From assembly GCF_029989365.1 (NCBI RefSeq), contig NZ_JAPRAQ010000001.1, positions 496,001-560,000 on the forward strand: a stretch of 64,000 nt of DNA, written 5' to 3'. Below, in pieces: positions 24,523 to 33,857 of this stretch. The translations under genes were made by a program, and so were the position numbers. Under the pieces are notes generated by a model, which was given only the letters and a program-made list of their open reading frames with translations, searched no databases and was not told where the DNA came from. Source of the stretch: Bradyrhizobium sp. Arg816 (GTDB lineage: Bacteria; Pseudomonadota; Alphaproteobacteria; Rhizobiales; Xanthobacteraceae). Positions within the stretch are counted from its first letter, which is position 1. The number at the start of each line of letters is the position of its first letter.

Positions 24523-25710
24523 ATGGCGCTGCACTTGCTTTGCGTAGGAGGCGAGGATCACGCTCTGCGTATCCCGTTCCTGGCGGCTCTGCAGAGCCGC
24601 GGCCTCCGCGTGAGCGCGGCCGGCACTGGTGCAGTCTCTGCATTCGCGAAGACCGGAATCCCGTATCATCAATATCAGTTCGACAGATTTGGCGTCGGCT
24701 TTGCCGATCGCGCGGCCATGGGCCAGCTGGCGCGGCTCGTGAAGAGCGCTCGGCCCGACGTGATCCAGACGTTTGATACCAAGCCCAACCTGTTTGCGCC
24801 GCTGACGCTTCGCGGCTCCGTACCCGTTGTGCGCACGATCAACGGAATGGGATGGGTATTCTCATCGACAGAACTGAGAGCCCTGGCCTTCCGCCCCGTC
24901 TATCTGGCGATGCAACGCCTGGCTGCTTGCTGGACTGCGGCGACGGTTTTCCAGAACAAGGCCGACAGCAGCTTCTTTCAACGACACCGCCTGCTTGGAA
25001 AGAGCTCATCTGTCATCATCGGAAGCTCGGGGATCGATGTCGGCGCTTTCGAAGCGGCGCAGGCGCGAACGGCCCCGCCTGGCGAGCTGCGCGCCGAACT
25101 CGGGCTGGGCGATGCCGAGATTGTCCTGACAGTAAGTCGATTAACTGTCCAAAAAGGAATCACAACGCTCCTCGAAGCGGCCAAGCTCGTGCATGAGGTC
25201 CGCCCGAATGTCCGCTTTCTGCTCGTCGGTCCGCGCGAAAGCGAGGGTCCATTCGCGGTAGGTCAGGCGCTGATCGAGGCGCACGCACCATATGTGATTG
25301 CGACCGGCGCCAGATCGGATATTCCCGCGCTTCTGGGTATCGCCGACCTCTTTGCCTTTCCGACTGAGTATCGTGAAGGCATTCCCCGTGTTCTTTTGGA
25401 AGCCGGATTGGCTGGCGTGCCAATCGTCGCCTCCCGCATGCCGGGGTGCGATGACGTGGTCCGCGAGGACTGGAACGGCAAACTTGTAGCGCCGCGCGAC
25501 CCGCGCGCGCTCGCGGCCTCAATTCTCGACCTTCTTCAGGATTCCACGCGTGCAAAGACGATGGGTCAACGCTCGATCAACGTGGTGCGCAAGGAGTTCG
25601 ACCTGAACGTCGTCGCCGATCGCTATGCCGAGCTCTACACGCAGCTGCTTTCCCGCAGCTATTCCAGCGGCTGGCGGGCGGCGGCGCACAGCAGCAGTGA
25701 AGTACAATGA
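24523..25710 (+). CDS. Family 4 glycosyltransferase
   Basis: A 395-residue GT-B fold glycosyltransferase. The acceptor half starts MALHLLCVGGEDHALRIPFL and includes ARPDVIQTFDTKPNLFAPL. The donor half has LTVSRLTVQKGITTLLEAAK, FLLVGPRE, and FAFPTEYREGIPRVLLEAGL with the E-x7-E motif, followed by GVPIVASRMPGCDDVV. The ATG at 24523 has AAGGAA upstream. It begins an operon with the polymerase (ATGA overlap), AsnB 2 and the chain-length protein. Confidence 0.92.
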   Translation: MALHLLCVGGEDHALRIPFLAALQSRGLRVSAAGTGAVSAFAKTGIPYHQYQFDRFGVGFADRAAMGQLARLVKSARPDVIQTFDTKPNLFAPLTLRGSVPVVRTINGMGWVFSSTELRALAFRPVYLAMQRLAACWTAATVFQNKADSSFFQRHRLLGKSSSVIIGSSGIDVGAFEAAQARTAPPGELRAELGLGDAEIVLTVSRLTVQKGITTLLEAAKLVHEVRPNVRFLLVGPRESEGPFAVGQALIEAHAPYVIATGARSDIPALLGIADLFAFPTEYREGIPRVLLEAGLAGVPIVASRMPGCDDVVREDWNGKLVAPRDPRALAASILDLLQDSTRAKTMGQRSINVVRKEFDLNVVADRYAELYTQLLSRSYSSGWRAAAHSSSEVQ

Positions 25711-26963
25711 TCGGCAGTGCCCTTCTTGCGCTTGGCCTCGTGCTTGGGACAGCCTCGCAGCTGCGTCTTCCCAGCTTCCCCCTGGGCATCGGGGAAGCCT
25801 GCCTCGTCCTCTGGCTCGGTCTCGCATCCCTGCATCTCTTGGTCGGCTCAAGAATTTACAACCCCCAAGCCCTGCTCTGGCTCGTTGCATTCTGGGGCTG
25901 CTTTGTCTTGATTCAGAGTTTCGGGGGCTTCCTTGCATTGCTGCGCCCGGAGATCGTCGACCCAGAGCTCGTCGTGCACGACATCTTCGCATATCTCCTC
26001 GTGGCGGCCCTCACTTGCCTGGTGGCTGCAACGTTGAGACCCGAGGATACCCTGCGCCAATCGCTGTGGTTCCTGATCGGATTCTGGATCGTCGCCGTGG
26101 CGGTGCAACTTGCATTGGGCTGGGGCTATCTCAGCATCTCGTCGGTGGATCCATGGTATTGGGACCGGTTCCGCGGGTGGTCGGAGAATCCAAACCAGCT
26201 TGCAATCTACTGTGCGGTCTTGACACCACTCTCGCTTCACATGGCTCTGACGGCCAAGCGGTTTGGCCGGATCGTCGCAGTGTTTAGCTGCATCGTAACA
26301 TTCGTCGTCGGCCGGCTGACGAAGAGCGATACCTTTCTTATCTCGATGTCGCTGTCGATCCCGCTGCTCATTGCGCTGCGCTTGCGAAGCTGGCTGACAT
26401 CACCCGAACATCGATGGAGCCTGCGTTTCGCAGCTGCAGCGATCGTCGTTGTGGCCATAATTCCGCTCTCGCTCTCACTGCTTCCCTACGGGGTGGCAAC
26501 GGCGAATGATGTCGAGGGGCTGGCCGCCGGCATGATGAAGGATCGTGGCGGTGAGGCAACGAAGGCGACCGCCAATCTGCGGCTAAGTCTTTGGCAAGAC
26601 GCCTTGCATGCCGGACTGGAGTCCGGGTCGCTTGGCCTTGGACCCGGGCCACATCTGGAGAAGCCAAGCGGAATCACGGACAAGGGCGTAGCGCTTCCGG
26701 TGGAAGCTCACAGCACTCTTCTGGACGTGTTTACCCAAGGCGGACTGCCTGGCGTGATCGCCATTGTTAGCCTGCTTGTCGGCACGTTTGCGCTCCTGCT
26801 TCGCGCGCGGCTCGACGCCTTGGCTGTCCTGATCTTTGCACTCGCCGTCTTCAGCATCAGCCATTTCATTCTGCGGCATCCGACCGTGTGGTTTGCCGTC
26901 ACGCTGGGCCTCATCCTGGGCTCGGATCGGCGCTCATTGGCGCATGCGCGAGTTGGAAGTTAA
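25707..26963 (+). CDS. Wzy-like polymerase / O-antigen ligase family protein
   Basis: A 418-residue polytopic membrane protein with about eleven hydrophobic segments. A large periplasmic loop (about residues 260-345) contains SLGLGPGPHLEKPSG and EAHSTLLDVFTQGGLPG; H-[NS]-x-[LY]-L-x-x-x-x-x-x-G-x-x-G is typical of the Wzy_C family. RGWSENPNQLAIYCAVLTPL is the other usual signature. It would polymerise repeat units at the periplasmic face. Translational coupling to the GT4 gene supports the role. Confidence 0.87.
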   Translation: MIGSALLALGLVLGTASQLRLPSFPLGIGEACLVLWLGLASLHLLVGSRIYNPQALLWLVAFWGCFVLIQSFGGFLALLRPEIVDPELVVHDIFAYLLVAALTCLVAATLRPEDTLRQSLWFLIGFWIVAVAVQLALGWGYLSISSVDPWYWDRFRGWSENPNQLAIYCAVLTPLSLHMALTAKRFGRIVAVFSCIVTFVVGRLTKSDTFLISMSLSIPLLIALRLRSWLTSPEHRWSLRFAAAAIVVVAIIPLSLSLLPYGVATANDVEGLAAGMMKDRGGEATKATANLRLSLWQDALHAGLESGSLGLGPGPHLEKPSGITDKGVALPVEAHSTLLDVFTQGGLPGVIAIVSLLVGTFALLLRARLDALAVLIFALAVFSISHFILRHPTVWFAVTLGLILGSDRRSLAHARVGS

Positions 26964-26966
26964 GTC

Positions 26967-28955
26967 ATGTGTGGAATTACAGGAATACTTCAGACGCCGC
27001 ATGCTGCTCGATCCGCCGACCTGGCGGCGATCGGGCCGATGACGGCTCGCCTGCGCCACCGCGGTCCTGATGCGGACGGGTTCTGGAGCGATCGTGACGC
27101 CGGCGTTGCGTTCGGACATCGCAGGCTGTCCATCATCGATCTCTCCGATGCGGGCCGGCAACCAATGCTTTCGAGCGACGGCCGCTTCGTCATTACGTTC
27201 AACGGCGAGATCTACAACTACAAGCCATTGCGGCAAGAGCTCGAGTGCGCAGGCAAGCGCTTCACCGGCAATAGCGATACGGAGGTCTTGCTGGCGCTGA
27301 TCGAGAGATGGGGCCTGGAGAAGGCCCTCCAGCGCTGCAATGGGATGTTCGCAATCGGCTTGTGGGATCGCCGGAACCGCACGCTGCACCTGGCCCGCGA
27401 TCGAATGGGGAAAAAGCCGCTCTACGTCGCGCGGACGTCGAATGCGGTGGTGTTCGCGTCGGAGTTGAAGGCCATCGCGGCATTCCCCGATTTTCACCAG
27501 GAGATCGATCCGGGCGCGGTTGCCGAGTTCCTAACCCGCGGATGGTTGCCGGAAGACCAGTGCATATGGCGCGGCGTCTTCAAGATTCCACCCGGGGGCG
27601 CCCTATCGATCCGTGCCGAGGAGCTCTCGGTCTGCCGGGATGCCGCAGCACTACAAGAGCGCGCGCGCTCCTGGTGGTCGTTGACCGATGCCGCGCAAAC
27701 GGGCCGCGCAGCGCTGGCCACTGCGGATGACCAGCAGCTCGTCTCCCACGCTTGCGATCTGCTCAAGGCCGCGGTCGCCGACCGAATGGTTGCCGACGTT
27801 CCGGTCGGGCTGTTCCTGTCGGGCGGAATAGACAGTTCGACCGTCGTTGCCCTGATGCAGGCCCAATCGGCGCGCCCGGTACGGACCTTCACGATCGGAT
27901 TCGGTGAGCGCGCCTTTGATGAAACGGCTAACGCTGCGGCCGTGGCGCAGCACCTCGGCACCAGCCATACCGAGCTACGTCTCACCTCCGCGGACGCCAG
28001 AGCGGTCATCCCCGAACTTCCAACCATCTGGGACGAGCCGTTCGCCGATGAATCGCAGATCCCGACACTGCTTCTGTCTCGACTTGCACGGCAGGACGTC
28101 ACCGTTGCGCTTTCGGGCGATGGAGGTGACGAGTGCTTCGGGGGGTATTCCAGGCACGTACTTTCCGCCCGCTTAGCGCCTCTGCTGAACTCCAACCGAT
28201 CGATCCGGACCATGGCCGCGAGCGGTGTGGCGCTGCTCGGGCGCGGCATGCGCGAAAGCGTCGCCGAAACACTTCGTCTTCCAGGTTGGTTGCAGAGGAT
28301 GACACACGGCGACCGGATCAACCGCCTGGCAGACCTTATTGGCAGCAACGACGTCGGCGAGATGTACCGTCGGTCGACGCGGCTTTCCGAACTGCAGTTG
28401 ACGCGAACCCAGGCAGGCTCGGAGCCTGACTCGATCCCGCCGCTCAACGATCTGCTGTCTGATTTTATCGTTCGGGATATGCTTGGATATCTCCCGAGCG
28501 ATATTCTCGTGAAACTCGATCGCGCGAGCATGGCCACGAGCCTGGAGGCTCGTTGCCCGCTTCTGGATCATCGCGTTGTCGAGTTCAGCTGGGCGCTGCC
28601 GAACTCGGCGAAAGTGCGTCATGGTCAGGGAAAATGGCTCCTGCGCCAGGTCCTCGGCCGTTACCTGCCGCGCCACCTCTTCGAGCGACCGAAACAGGGC
28701 TTTGACGTGCCGATCGGCTCCTGGCTGAAGGGACCTCTTCGTTCGTGGGCGTCGGACCTCCTTTCGGAGTCGCGTCTTCGCAACCAGCATCTTCTGGACG
28801 TTTCCCGCGTGCAGGAGTGCTGGCTTCAACATCTTAGCGGTCGCCGCGATTTCTCACGACCGCTGTGGGCTGTCTTGATGCTGCAGTCCTGGCTCGACTC
28901 AGCAGTTACCTCCGGGCCGTCGCGAACAGCAGGCGTGATGGAACCGGCGCAATAA
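26967..28955 (+). CDS. asnB: Asparagine synthetase-type amidotransferase 2
   Basis: A 662-residue glutamine-dependent asparagine synthetase family protein. MCGITGILQTP supplies Cys2; TARLRHRGPDADGFW, GHRRLSIIDLSDAGRQPM and FNGEIYNYKPLR are the glutaminase motifs. The synthetase domain has VGLFLSGGIDSSTVVALMQ and ALSGDGGDECFGGYSRH. It ends with RFP-type substrate elements RPKQGFDVPIGSWL. It differs in sequence from the copy at 14012, so it is not a recent duplicate. In this operon it probably amidates a uronic acid of the polymer. Confidence 0.9.
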   Translation: MCGITGILQTPHAARSADLAAIGPMTARLRHRGPDADGFWSDRDAGVAFGHRRLSIIDLSDAGRQPMLSSDGRFVITFNGEIYNYKPLRQELECAGKRFTGNSDTEVLLALIERWGLEKALQRCNGMFAIGLWDRRNRTLHLARDRMGKKPLYVARTSNAVVFASELKAIAAFPDFHQEIDPGAVAEFLTRGWLPEDQCIWRGVFKIPPGGALSIRAEELSVCRDAAALQERARSWWSLTDAAQTGRAALATADDQQLVSHACDLLKAAVADRMVADVPVGLFLSGGIDSSTVVALMQAQSARPVRTFTIGFGERAFDETANAAAVAQHLGTSHTELRLTSADARAVIPELPTIWDEPFADESQIPTLLLSRLARQDVTVALSGDGGDECFGGYSRHVLSARLAPLLNSNRSIRTMAASGVALLGRGMRESVAETLRLPGWLQRMTHGDRINRLADLIGSNDVGEMYRRSTRLSELQLTRTQAGSEPDSIPPLNDLLSDFIVRDMLGYLPSDILVKLDRASMATSLEARCPLLDHRVVEFSWALPNSAKVRHGQGKWLLRQVLGRYLPRHLFERPKQGFDVPIGSWLKGPLRSWASDLLSESRLRNQHLLDVSRVQECWLQHLSGRRDFSRPLWAVLMLQSWLDSAVTSGPSRTAGVMEPAQ

Positions 28956-28966
28956 AGGAGCAGGCG

Positions 28967-30856
28967 ATGGAAGCGTTCACAAATAAACGGATTCTGCCGG
29001 TGACTGTCCTGTCCCAGGGCCGGTCACAAGGCGACGAGCCACCTCCAGATGACGCCATCGCGGCATTCAAGCATGTCTTCGAGAGCATCAGGCGGTACAA
29101 GCTCTTCATTGCCAAAATGATCGGCGCGGGCGCGCTGCTCGCAGTGCTCGGTGGTATTTTCATGTCGCCCACCTATCTCGCGACGGCACAGCTTGTCGTG
29201 AGCGCTCGAGCTGGCGGAGCGGCCGACAATCCCGGTGCACCCGGCAATTCCACGCCGACTGGCGGTTCGGACGACCCGACGATCGACACGCACGTAACGG
29301 TCATGTCATCCGATGCGTATCTGCGGCGGCTCCTGCCGGCATTGAGGATGCTCGACAACCCGGCCAACGAGAACGGCACGGCTTCGCTGCTCCGCACTGC
29401 CTTGTCGAAGATAAAGGGATTCCTCTCGTTCCGGAGAGACCAACCGAGCGATGGCACGGCGGTGGCAGCATTGAAGGGGCGCCTGAAGGTCAGCCAGGAG
29501 CGCCGATCCAGAGTTATCAGCGTAATTGCCAGCGACGCCAATCCGCAACGGGCCGCAGACATCGCGAACCTGGTCGCCCGATCCTACGCTGACGAGCTGG
29601 TCCGGCAAAAGCGGGCTGTGGAGCTCCAGGCTCTGGACGCCATCGCAACACAATCAGCGAATGTTCAGCGCGAATTGTCGACGGCGAAAGCGGAATGGGA
29701 CGCCAGTCACTCAGGTCAGATCTCGTCATCACCGGCAGCCGCACAGGCCGCCGCCGCGTTGGAGTGGAAAATAACCACGCTGGCGCAGCAATATGAAACA
29801 CTGATACGAAAGCGGCAGGATCTCACCACGAAGGGCGTGGTCGCCGAGCCAGACGTGACCGTCATCGCGGACGCCTCACCACCCGACTTTCCGAGCTCGT
29901 TGAACCCGTTCCTCCTTGTTCCACCGATCACGATTATCTTCGCGCTCCTGGCATGTCTCGTCGCGATCATCCTGAAGCACTTCGATCGAAGTCTGCACAC
30001 AGAGGCGGAAGCTGCAGAGGCATTGGACATCCCGTGCGTCGGGTTGATCCCCTCGATCCCGCCGGAGCTGAGCATCTCGCCGCAGCGCTTCGTAGAGCAA
30101 TCGGCTGTCTCGCATAACAGGGCCGTTCGCTCGACCGTCGTATCCCTCATGGCCGCCGATCCGGTCTCGCCACAGACGCCGCATGTCATCCTGGTGACAT
30201 CCAGCCTGCACGGTGAAGGCAAGAGCGCGATCGCCTGGAGTTTCGGCTTTTGTGCGGCGCAACTCGGACAGCGCGTTCTGTTCCTGGATTTCTCTCAATT
30301 GCCCCGGCGCGTCGGCGGTGAGGCTGCGGATCTGTTCAAGCTGTTGGCGCACGACGGAGCGGCCGCCAAGGCCGTCCAGCACATCCCGGAGCTCGGACTC
30401 GACTACATATCGTCAAGATTGTCCGAGGGCAGTCGCCTGGGGCCGTTGGCGGGTCCGAAAGTCGCCTCGCTGTTCGATCACTTCAGAAACACCTACGATC
30501 TCGTCGTCATCAACGCACCATCGCTGGATGACGCGCCGGAAGTGCGCCTCCTCGCCTCCTGGGCGGATCACGTTCTACTTGCCGTCCGCGCCGGAAGCAC
30601 GAGCCGCGACGTCGTACGGAGCACTTTGAATCGGTTTGCCGGGACGTCGGATCTCGATGCTCGTGTCAAGCTCTGGTGTGTCCTGACGCACGGAGTACCG
30701 TCCGAGCTCGCGCCCTCGGATCTGGAGCCGTCATCGACATCGACTTTGATGCATTACTATCGCCGCTTCAAAACAACGGCGGTACGGTGGACAAGCATCG
30801 AACCTGTAATCAATGTTTCCGACCACGCTGAATCTGGCCTGAGACCACGGCAATGA
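28967..30856 (+). CDS. Wzz/Wzc-type chain-length and tyrosine-kinase-like protein
   Basis: A 629-residue inner membrane co-polymerase. A first membrane segment (KMIGAGALLAVLGGIFM, about 46-62) leads to a periplasmic Wzz domain with coiled coil. A second membrane segment (FLLVPPITIIFALLACLVAI) starts near residue 308. The cytoplasmic domain resembles BY-kinases: Walker A in SLHGEGKSAIAWSFG, Walker A' in RVLFLDFSQL and Walker B in LVVINAPSLDD. The usual C-terminal tyrosine cluster is missing; only MHYYRRF is seen, so regulation by autophosphorylation is doubtful. The ATG at 28967 has AAGGAG upstream. Confidence 0.88.
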   Translation: MEAFTNKRILPVTVLSQGRSQGDEPPPDDAIAAFKHVFESIRRYKLFIAKMIGAGALLAVLGGIFMSPTYLATAQLVVSARAGGAADNPGAPGNSTPTGGSDDPTIDTHVTVMSSDAYLRRLLPALRMLDNPANENGTASLLRTALSKIKGFLSFRRDQPSDGTAVAALKGRLKVSQERRSRVISVIASDANPQRAADIANLVARSYADELVRQKRAVELQALDAIATQSANVQRELSTAKAEWDASHSGQISSSPAAAQAAAALEWKITTLAQQYETLIRKRQDLTTKGVVAEPDVTVIADASPPDFPSSLNPFLLVPPITIIFALLACLVAIILKHFDRSLHTEAEAAEALDIPCVGLIPSIPPELSISPQRFVEQSAVSHNRAVRSTVVSLMAADPVSPQTPHVILVTSSLHGEGKSAIAWSFGFCAAQLGQRVLFLDFSQLPRRVGGEAADLFKLLAHDGAAAKAVQHIPELGLDYISSRLSEGSRLGPLAGPKVASLFDHFRNTYDLVVINAPSLDDAPEVRLLASWADHVLLAVRAGSTSRDVVRSTLNRFAGTSDLDARVKLWCVLTHGVPSELAPSDLEPSSTSTLMHYYRRFKTTAVRWTSIEPVINVSDHAESGLRPRQ

Positions 30857-30994
30857 CCCCCAGGCGGCTTGGGTTAATCACCCGGGTCTTTCGATAGAGC
30901 AGCCAGCCGATCGACCAGACGGTGGCTGCGAAACCGGCATCCTTCGTTTGAAGTATGCGTGCCCAAACCTGATTAAATACGTTGGGACAGCAAA

Positions 30995-33727
30995 ATGACG
31001 GGTACGGTGATGCGGCTTCAGATATCTGGCGATCCGTCGGGTGATCCATGTGACGCCCTTGACGCGCACCTGCCCTCGACCGTTGAGCAAGCTCCAGCGA
31101 CGCCGAGCTGGCTGAGCCCCGTGGGAGTCCCTCTCGATCTGAACGGTCCGGTCGATCGATCATTCGATCCCCTGGAAGCCGGCTTTGCGTGCGTCCCCGC
31201 CATCGAACACCTGATTGCGGTGACGGCGAAGTTCGCCGACAGGGTCGCAATCAGCGACGGCAATCATAGCTTCACCTACGCGCAGCTGTTGTCCCGCGTC
31301 TTGACCTTGGCCCAGGCGATCAGCGTGTTGATCCCGGAGCAGGAAGCCGTCGGATGGCTACTGCGCAGCTCGGCCTGGCAGCCGATCGCTATGCTGGCCT
31401 GCATGGCGGCCGGACGAGTCCTCGTCCCACTCAATCCCCGCGATCCAGTTCAGCGGCTCACGGCTATCGCCGCAGCCGCCCGGATTTCCGTGCTGATCGG
31501 GCAAGACGGCGACAGCTCCGCCGGGTGGATCCAACACCACGGCCTGCGCTGGCTCGACGCCGCCGGCGCCAGCGACCCTTCCGCAGCAACTTCAACACTC
31601 CCCCAGGTTTCGGTCGATGCGCCTGCCGTAGTGCTCTATACCTCCGGCAGCACCGGAGCTCCGAAGGGGGTCGTCAACAGCCAACGCAACCTGCTCCAGC
31701 GCGTCCAGCAATATGTGGACGCCTGCCACATAAGTGCGACAGACGTCTTCATGCCTCTGAGCGGCCCCACCACGATCGCCGGTTGCCGGGAGATGCTGTC
31801 GGCTTTGTTGACGGGGGCGAAACTGCACATCGTCGACGTCGAGGCGCTCGGATTGCGTGGCGTTCTTCGCCAGATCGCCACGCAACAGGTGACGATCACA
31901 TACGTTGTACCCGCCCTGGTGCGTGCACTGATCAACGCAAGCCGGCCAGGCGATCTCGACTCGCTTCGCATGATCCGCATCGGCGGGGAGAAGGTCCTGT
32001 GGACCGATATCGCGCTCGTTCGGCGAGCGATACCACCGGGTTGCTTCATCCAGGTCAGCTATCTGTCGACGGAAACCACCGGCACCCAGTGGTTTCTTCC
32101 CAAGCAATGGCGAGAGGACGGCGTCAGCGTTCCTGTTGGCTACCTGCTTCCCGGCATATCGTACGCCGTGGTTGACGAAAGCGGGAAGCCCGTCCCGCAC
32201 GGTGAAGTCGGCGAACTGGTGATCAAGAGCAGGTACGTCATGCTCGGATACTGGGAAGACGGACGGCTTTCTCCGGCATCGCCCTCCCCGGATGACCCAA
32301 AGTCTCGCATCTATCAGACCGGCGACCTCGTCACCGTGGATACGCACGGACTGATGCGGATCGTTGGACGGAAGGGACGCCAGCTCAAGATCAATGGCCA
32401 GCGTGTCGAGCCGGCCGAGCTCGAGAGTGCGTTGCGCAAGCTCACCTATGTGAAGGACGCTGTCGCCGTCGTGACGGACGCGAACGAGTTGGTCCTGTTT
32501 GCATCGCCGGCCGATCCACAAAAAGCGCACTTCCGGACCGACGTTCGCAACAGCATCCGGCAGGCTGTTCCTGCGGCTTTGCATCCGACCAGGCTGCACG
32601 AGATACCGGAGATGCCGCGCCTTCCAGGAGGTAAGATCGATCACGCCAAGCTGAAGCTGCTCGATCTCGAAAGCAAAACGACCTCGCCCGCGCCCGTGCC
32701 GACGATGCAAGGAATGGCCGAGGCCAACAGGATCGTGCAGCAGGTGTGGAGCAGCATCCTCGGCGTGCCGGAAGCCGCCGGACGCTGGGATGAGGCCGGC
32801 GGTGATTCCCTAAAGCTCCTGCGCTGCGTCATGGATATCGAAGACCTCATCGGCCGCGAAGTCAGCATGGAAGCGTTCACGGTCGATATGAGCGCTGAAG
32901 ACATGATCCGGGCTATCGCGACGGTGGAGCCACCGGTGCGGCAGCGTCTAAACGACCAGATTCTCCCAGGTCTTGTCATACTGCCCGGCTCCATGGGGTA
33001 TGGCCCGAGCATGGCCGCATTTGGCGCTCAGCTCGGCAAGGTGGCGCGGGTGATTCCGATTCGCTATCCAGATCTGAGCTGGAGCCTCGCGGGACGCGAT
33101 TCCGTGCAGGAGATGGCCGCGATGGCCGTCGAACAGATCAATGCAGTCCAACCACGCGGCGACGTCCGAATGATCGGCTATTCCCTGGGCGGCGGCGTCG
33201 CCTTCGAAGTCGCAAGCCGGTTGATCGAACAAGGTCGTGCCGTCAAATTCCTGGGCATCCTCGACACCAATGTCGGCCCTCGCAGAGCAAATCACCGGGA
33301 AGCCCTCTCTCGCACGCTACAGCGGATTCGATCCCATCGAGTGACGATCTACCGCATGTTCTGTCGCTCGGTGGCGAAGTTCGCCGCTCGCTTGGGCCAG
33401 GAGGCTCGATTCTGCAGGCTCATCGACACCATTACATGGCCTCGCCTGGCAAACACGCGCTTCATGCTCAAGCTCGAGCTCGAGGAGATTCTCCGGATGC
33501 GCGCGTTCGGACGCTGGGTCGAGGATGCCAAGCCTCGTCTAGCCATCAAGGGAACTGTCTTTGCCTGCCATCGGCCTGGCGTCACGCCGCGCCTCGGATG
33601 GGACTCCCTGTTTGAAGAACTGGACGTGATTCCGATCGCCGGCGGACATCTTGATCTGGTGGTCGAGCCCCACCTCTCGATCAATCGGCCCGTCATCGAG
33701 CGCGCGATCGGGGCGTCCTGCTCCTGA
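30995..33727 (+). CDS. Single-module adenylation-carrier-thioesterase protein (NRPS-like)
   Basis: A 910-residue A-T-TE protein. The adenylation domain (about 65-560) has VVLYTSGSTGAPKGVVNSQ, VSYLSTETTGTQWF, IYQTGDLVTVDTHGLMRIVG and LPGGKIDHAKL with the catalytic Lys. The carrier domain (about 585-655) has WDEAGGDSLKLLRCV with the phosphopantetheine Ser near 603. The thioesterase (about 660-910) has ILPGSMGYGPSMAAFG, the nucleophile elbow MIGYSLGGGVAFEVA and AGGHLDLVVEP. There is no condensation domain. The TE is a paralog of the free thioesterase at 12125. It would activate one amino or hydroxy acid and transfer, dimerise or release it, and may decorate the polysaccharide. Confidence 0.88.
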   Translation: MTGTVMRLQISGDPSGDPCDALDAHLPSTVEQAPATPSWLSPVGVPLDLNGPVDRSFDPLEAGFACVPAIEHLIAVTAKFADRVAISDGNHSFTYAQLLSRVLTLAQAISVLIPEQEAVGWLLRSSAWQPIAMLACMAAGRVLVPLNPRDPVQRLTAIAAAARISVLIGQDGDSSAGWIQHHGLRWLDAAGASDPSAATSTLPQVSVDAPAVVLYTSGSTGAPKGVVNSQRNLLQRVQQYVDACHISATDVFMPLSGPTTIAGCREMLSALLTGAKLHIVDVEALGLRGVLRQIATQQVTITYVVPALVRALINASRPGDLDSLRMIRIGGEKVLWTDIALVRRAIPPGCFIQVSYLSTETTGTQWFLPKQWREDGVSVPVGYLLPGISYAVVDESGKPVPHGEVGELVIKSRYVMLGYWEDGRLSPASPSPDDPKSRIYQTGDLVTVDTHGLMRIVGRKGRQLKINGQRVEPAELESALRKLTYVKDAVAVVTDANELVLFASPADPQKAHFRTDVRNSIRQAVPAALHPTRLHEIPEMPRLPGGKIDHAKLKLLDLESKTTSPAPVPTMQGMAEANRIVQQVWSSILGVPEAAGRWDEAGGDSLKLLRCVMDIEDLIGREVSMEAFTVDMSAEDMIRAIATVEPPVRQRLNDQILPGLVILPGSMGYGPSMAAFGAQLGKVARVIPIRYPDLSWSLAGRDSVQEMAAMAVEQINAVQPRGDVRMIGYSLGGGVAFEVASRLIEQGRAVKFLGILDTNVGPRRANHREALSRTLQRIRSHRVTIYRMFCRSVAKFAARLGQEARFCRLIDTITWPRLANTRFMLKLELEEILRMRAFGRWVEDAKPRLAIKGTVFACHRPGVTPRLGWDSLFEELDVIPIAGGHLDLVVEPHLSINRPVIERAIGASCS

Positions 33728-33857
33728 TCCACACAACACAATGCTTTTTGAGGGGCCGGTCCTGCCCACCACAGGACAGCACAGAGAGATCACGCGGGTT
33801 CGGCTCAAACCTGGCTCGAACCCGCCGTCTCGCGCTTGGGCGTGCCGCGTACGATCA

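Noticed and set aside
30938..30955. Possible minus-strand copy of the EPS element (CAAACGAAGGATG)
   Set aside because: The ATG is missing and it points away from the A-T-TE gene that it would serve.
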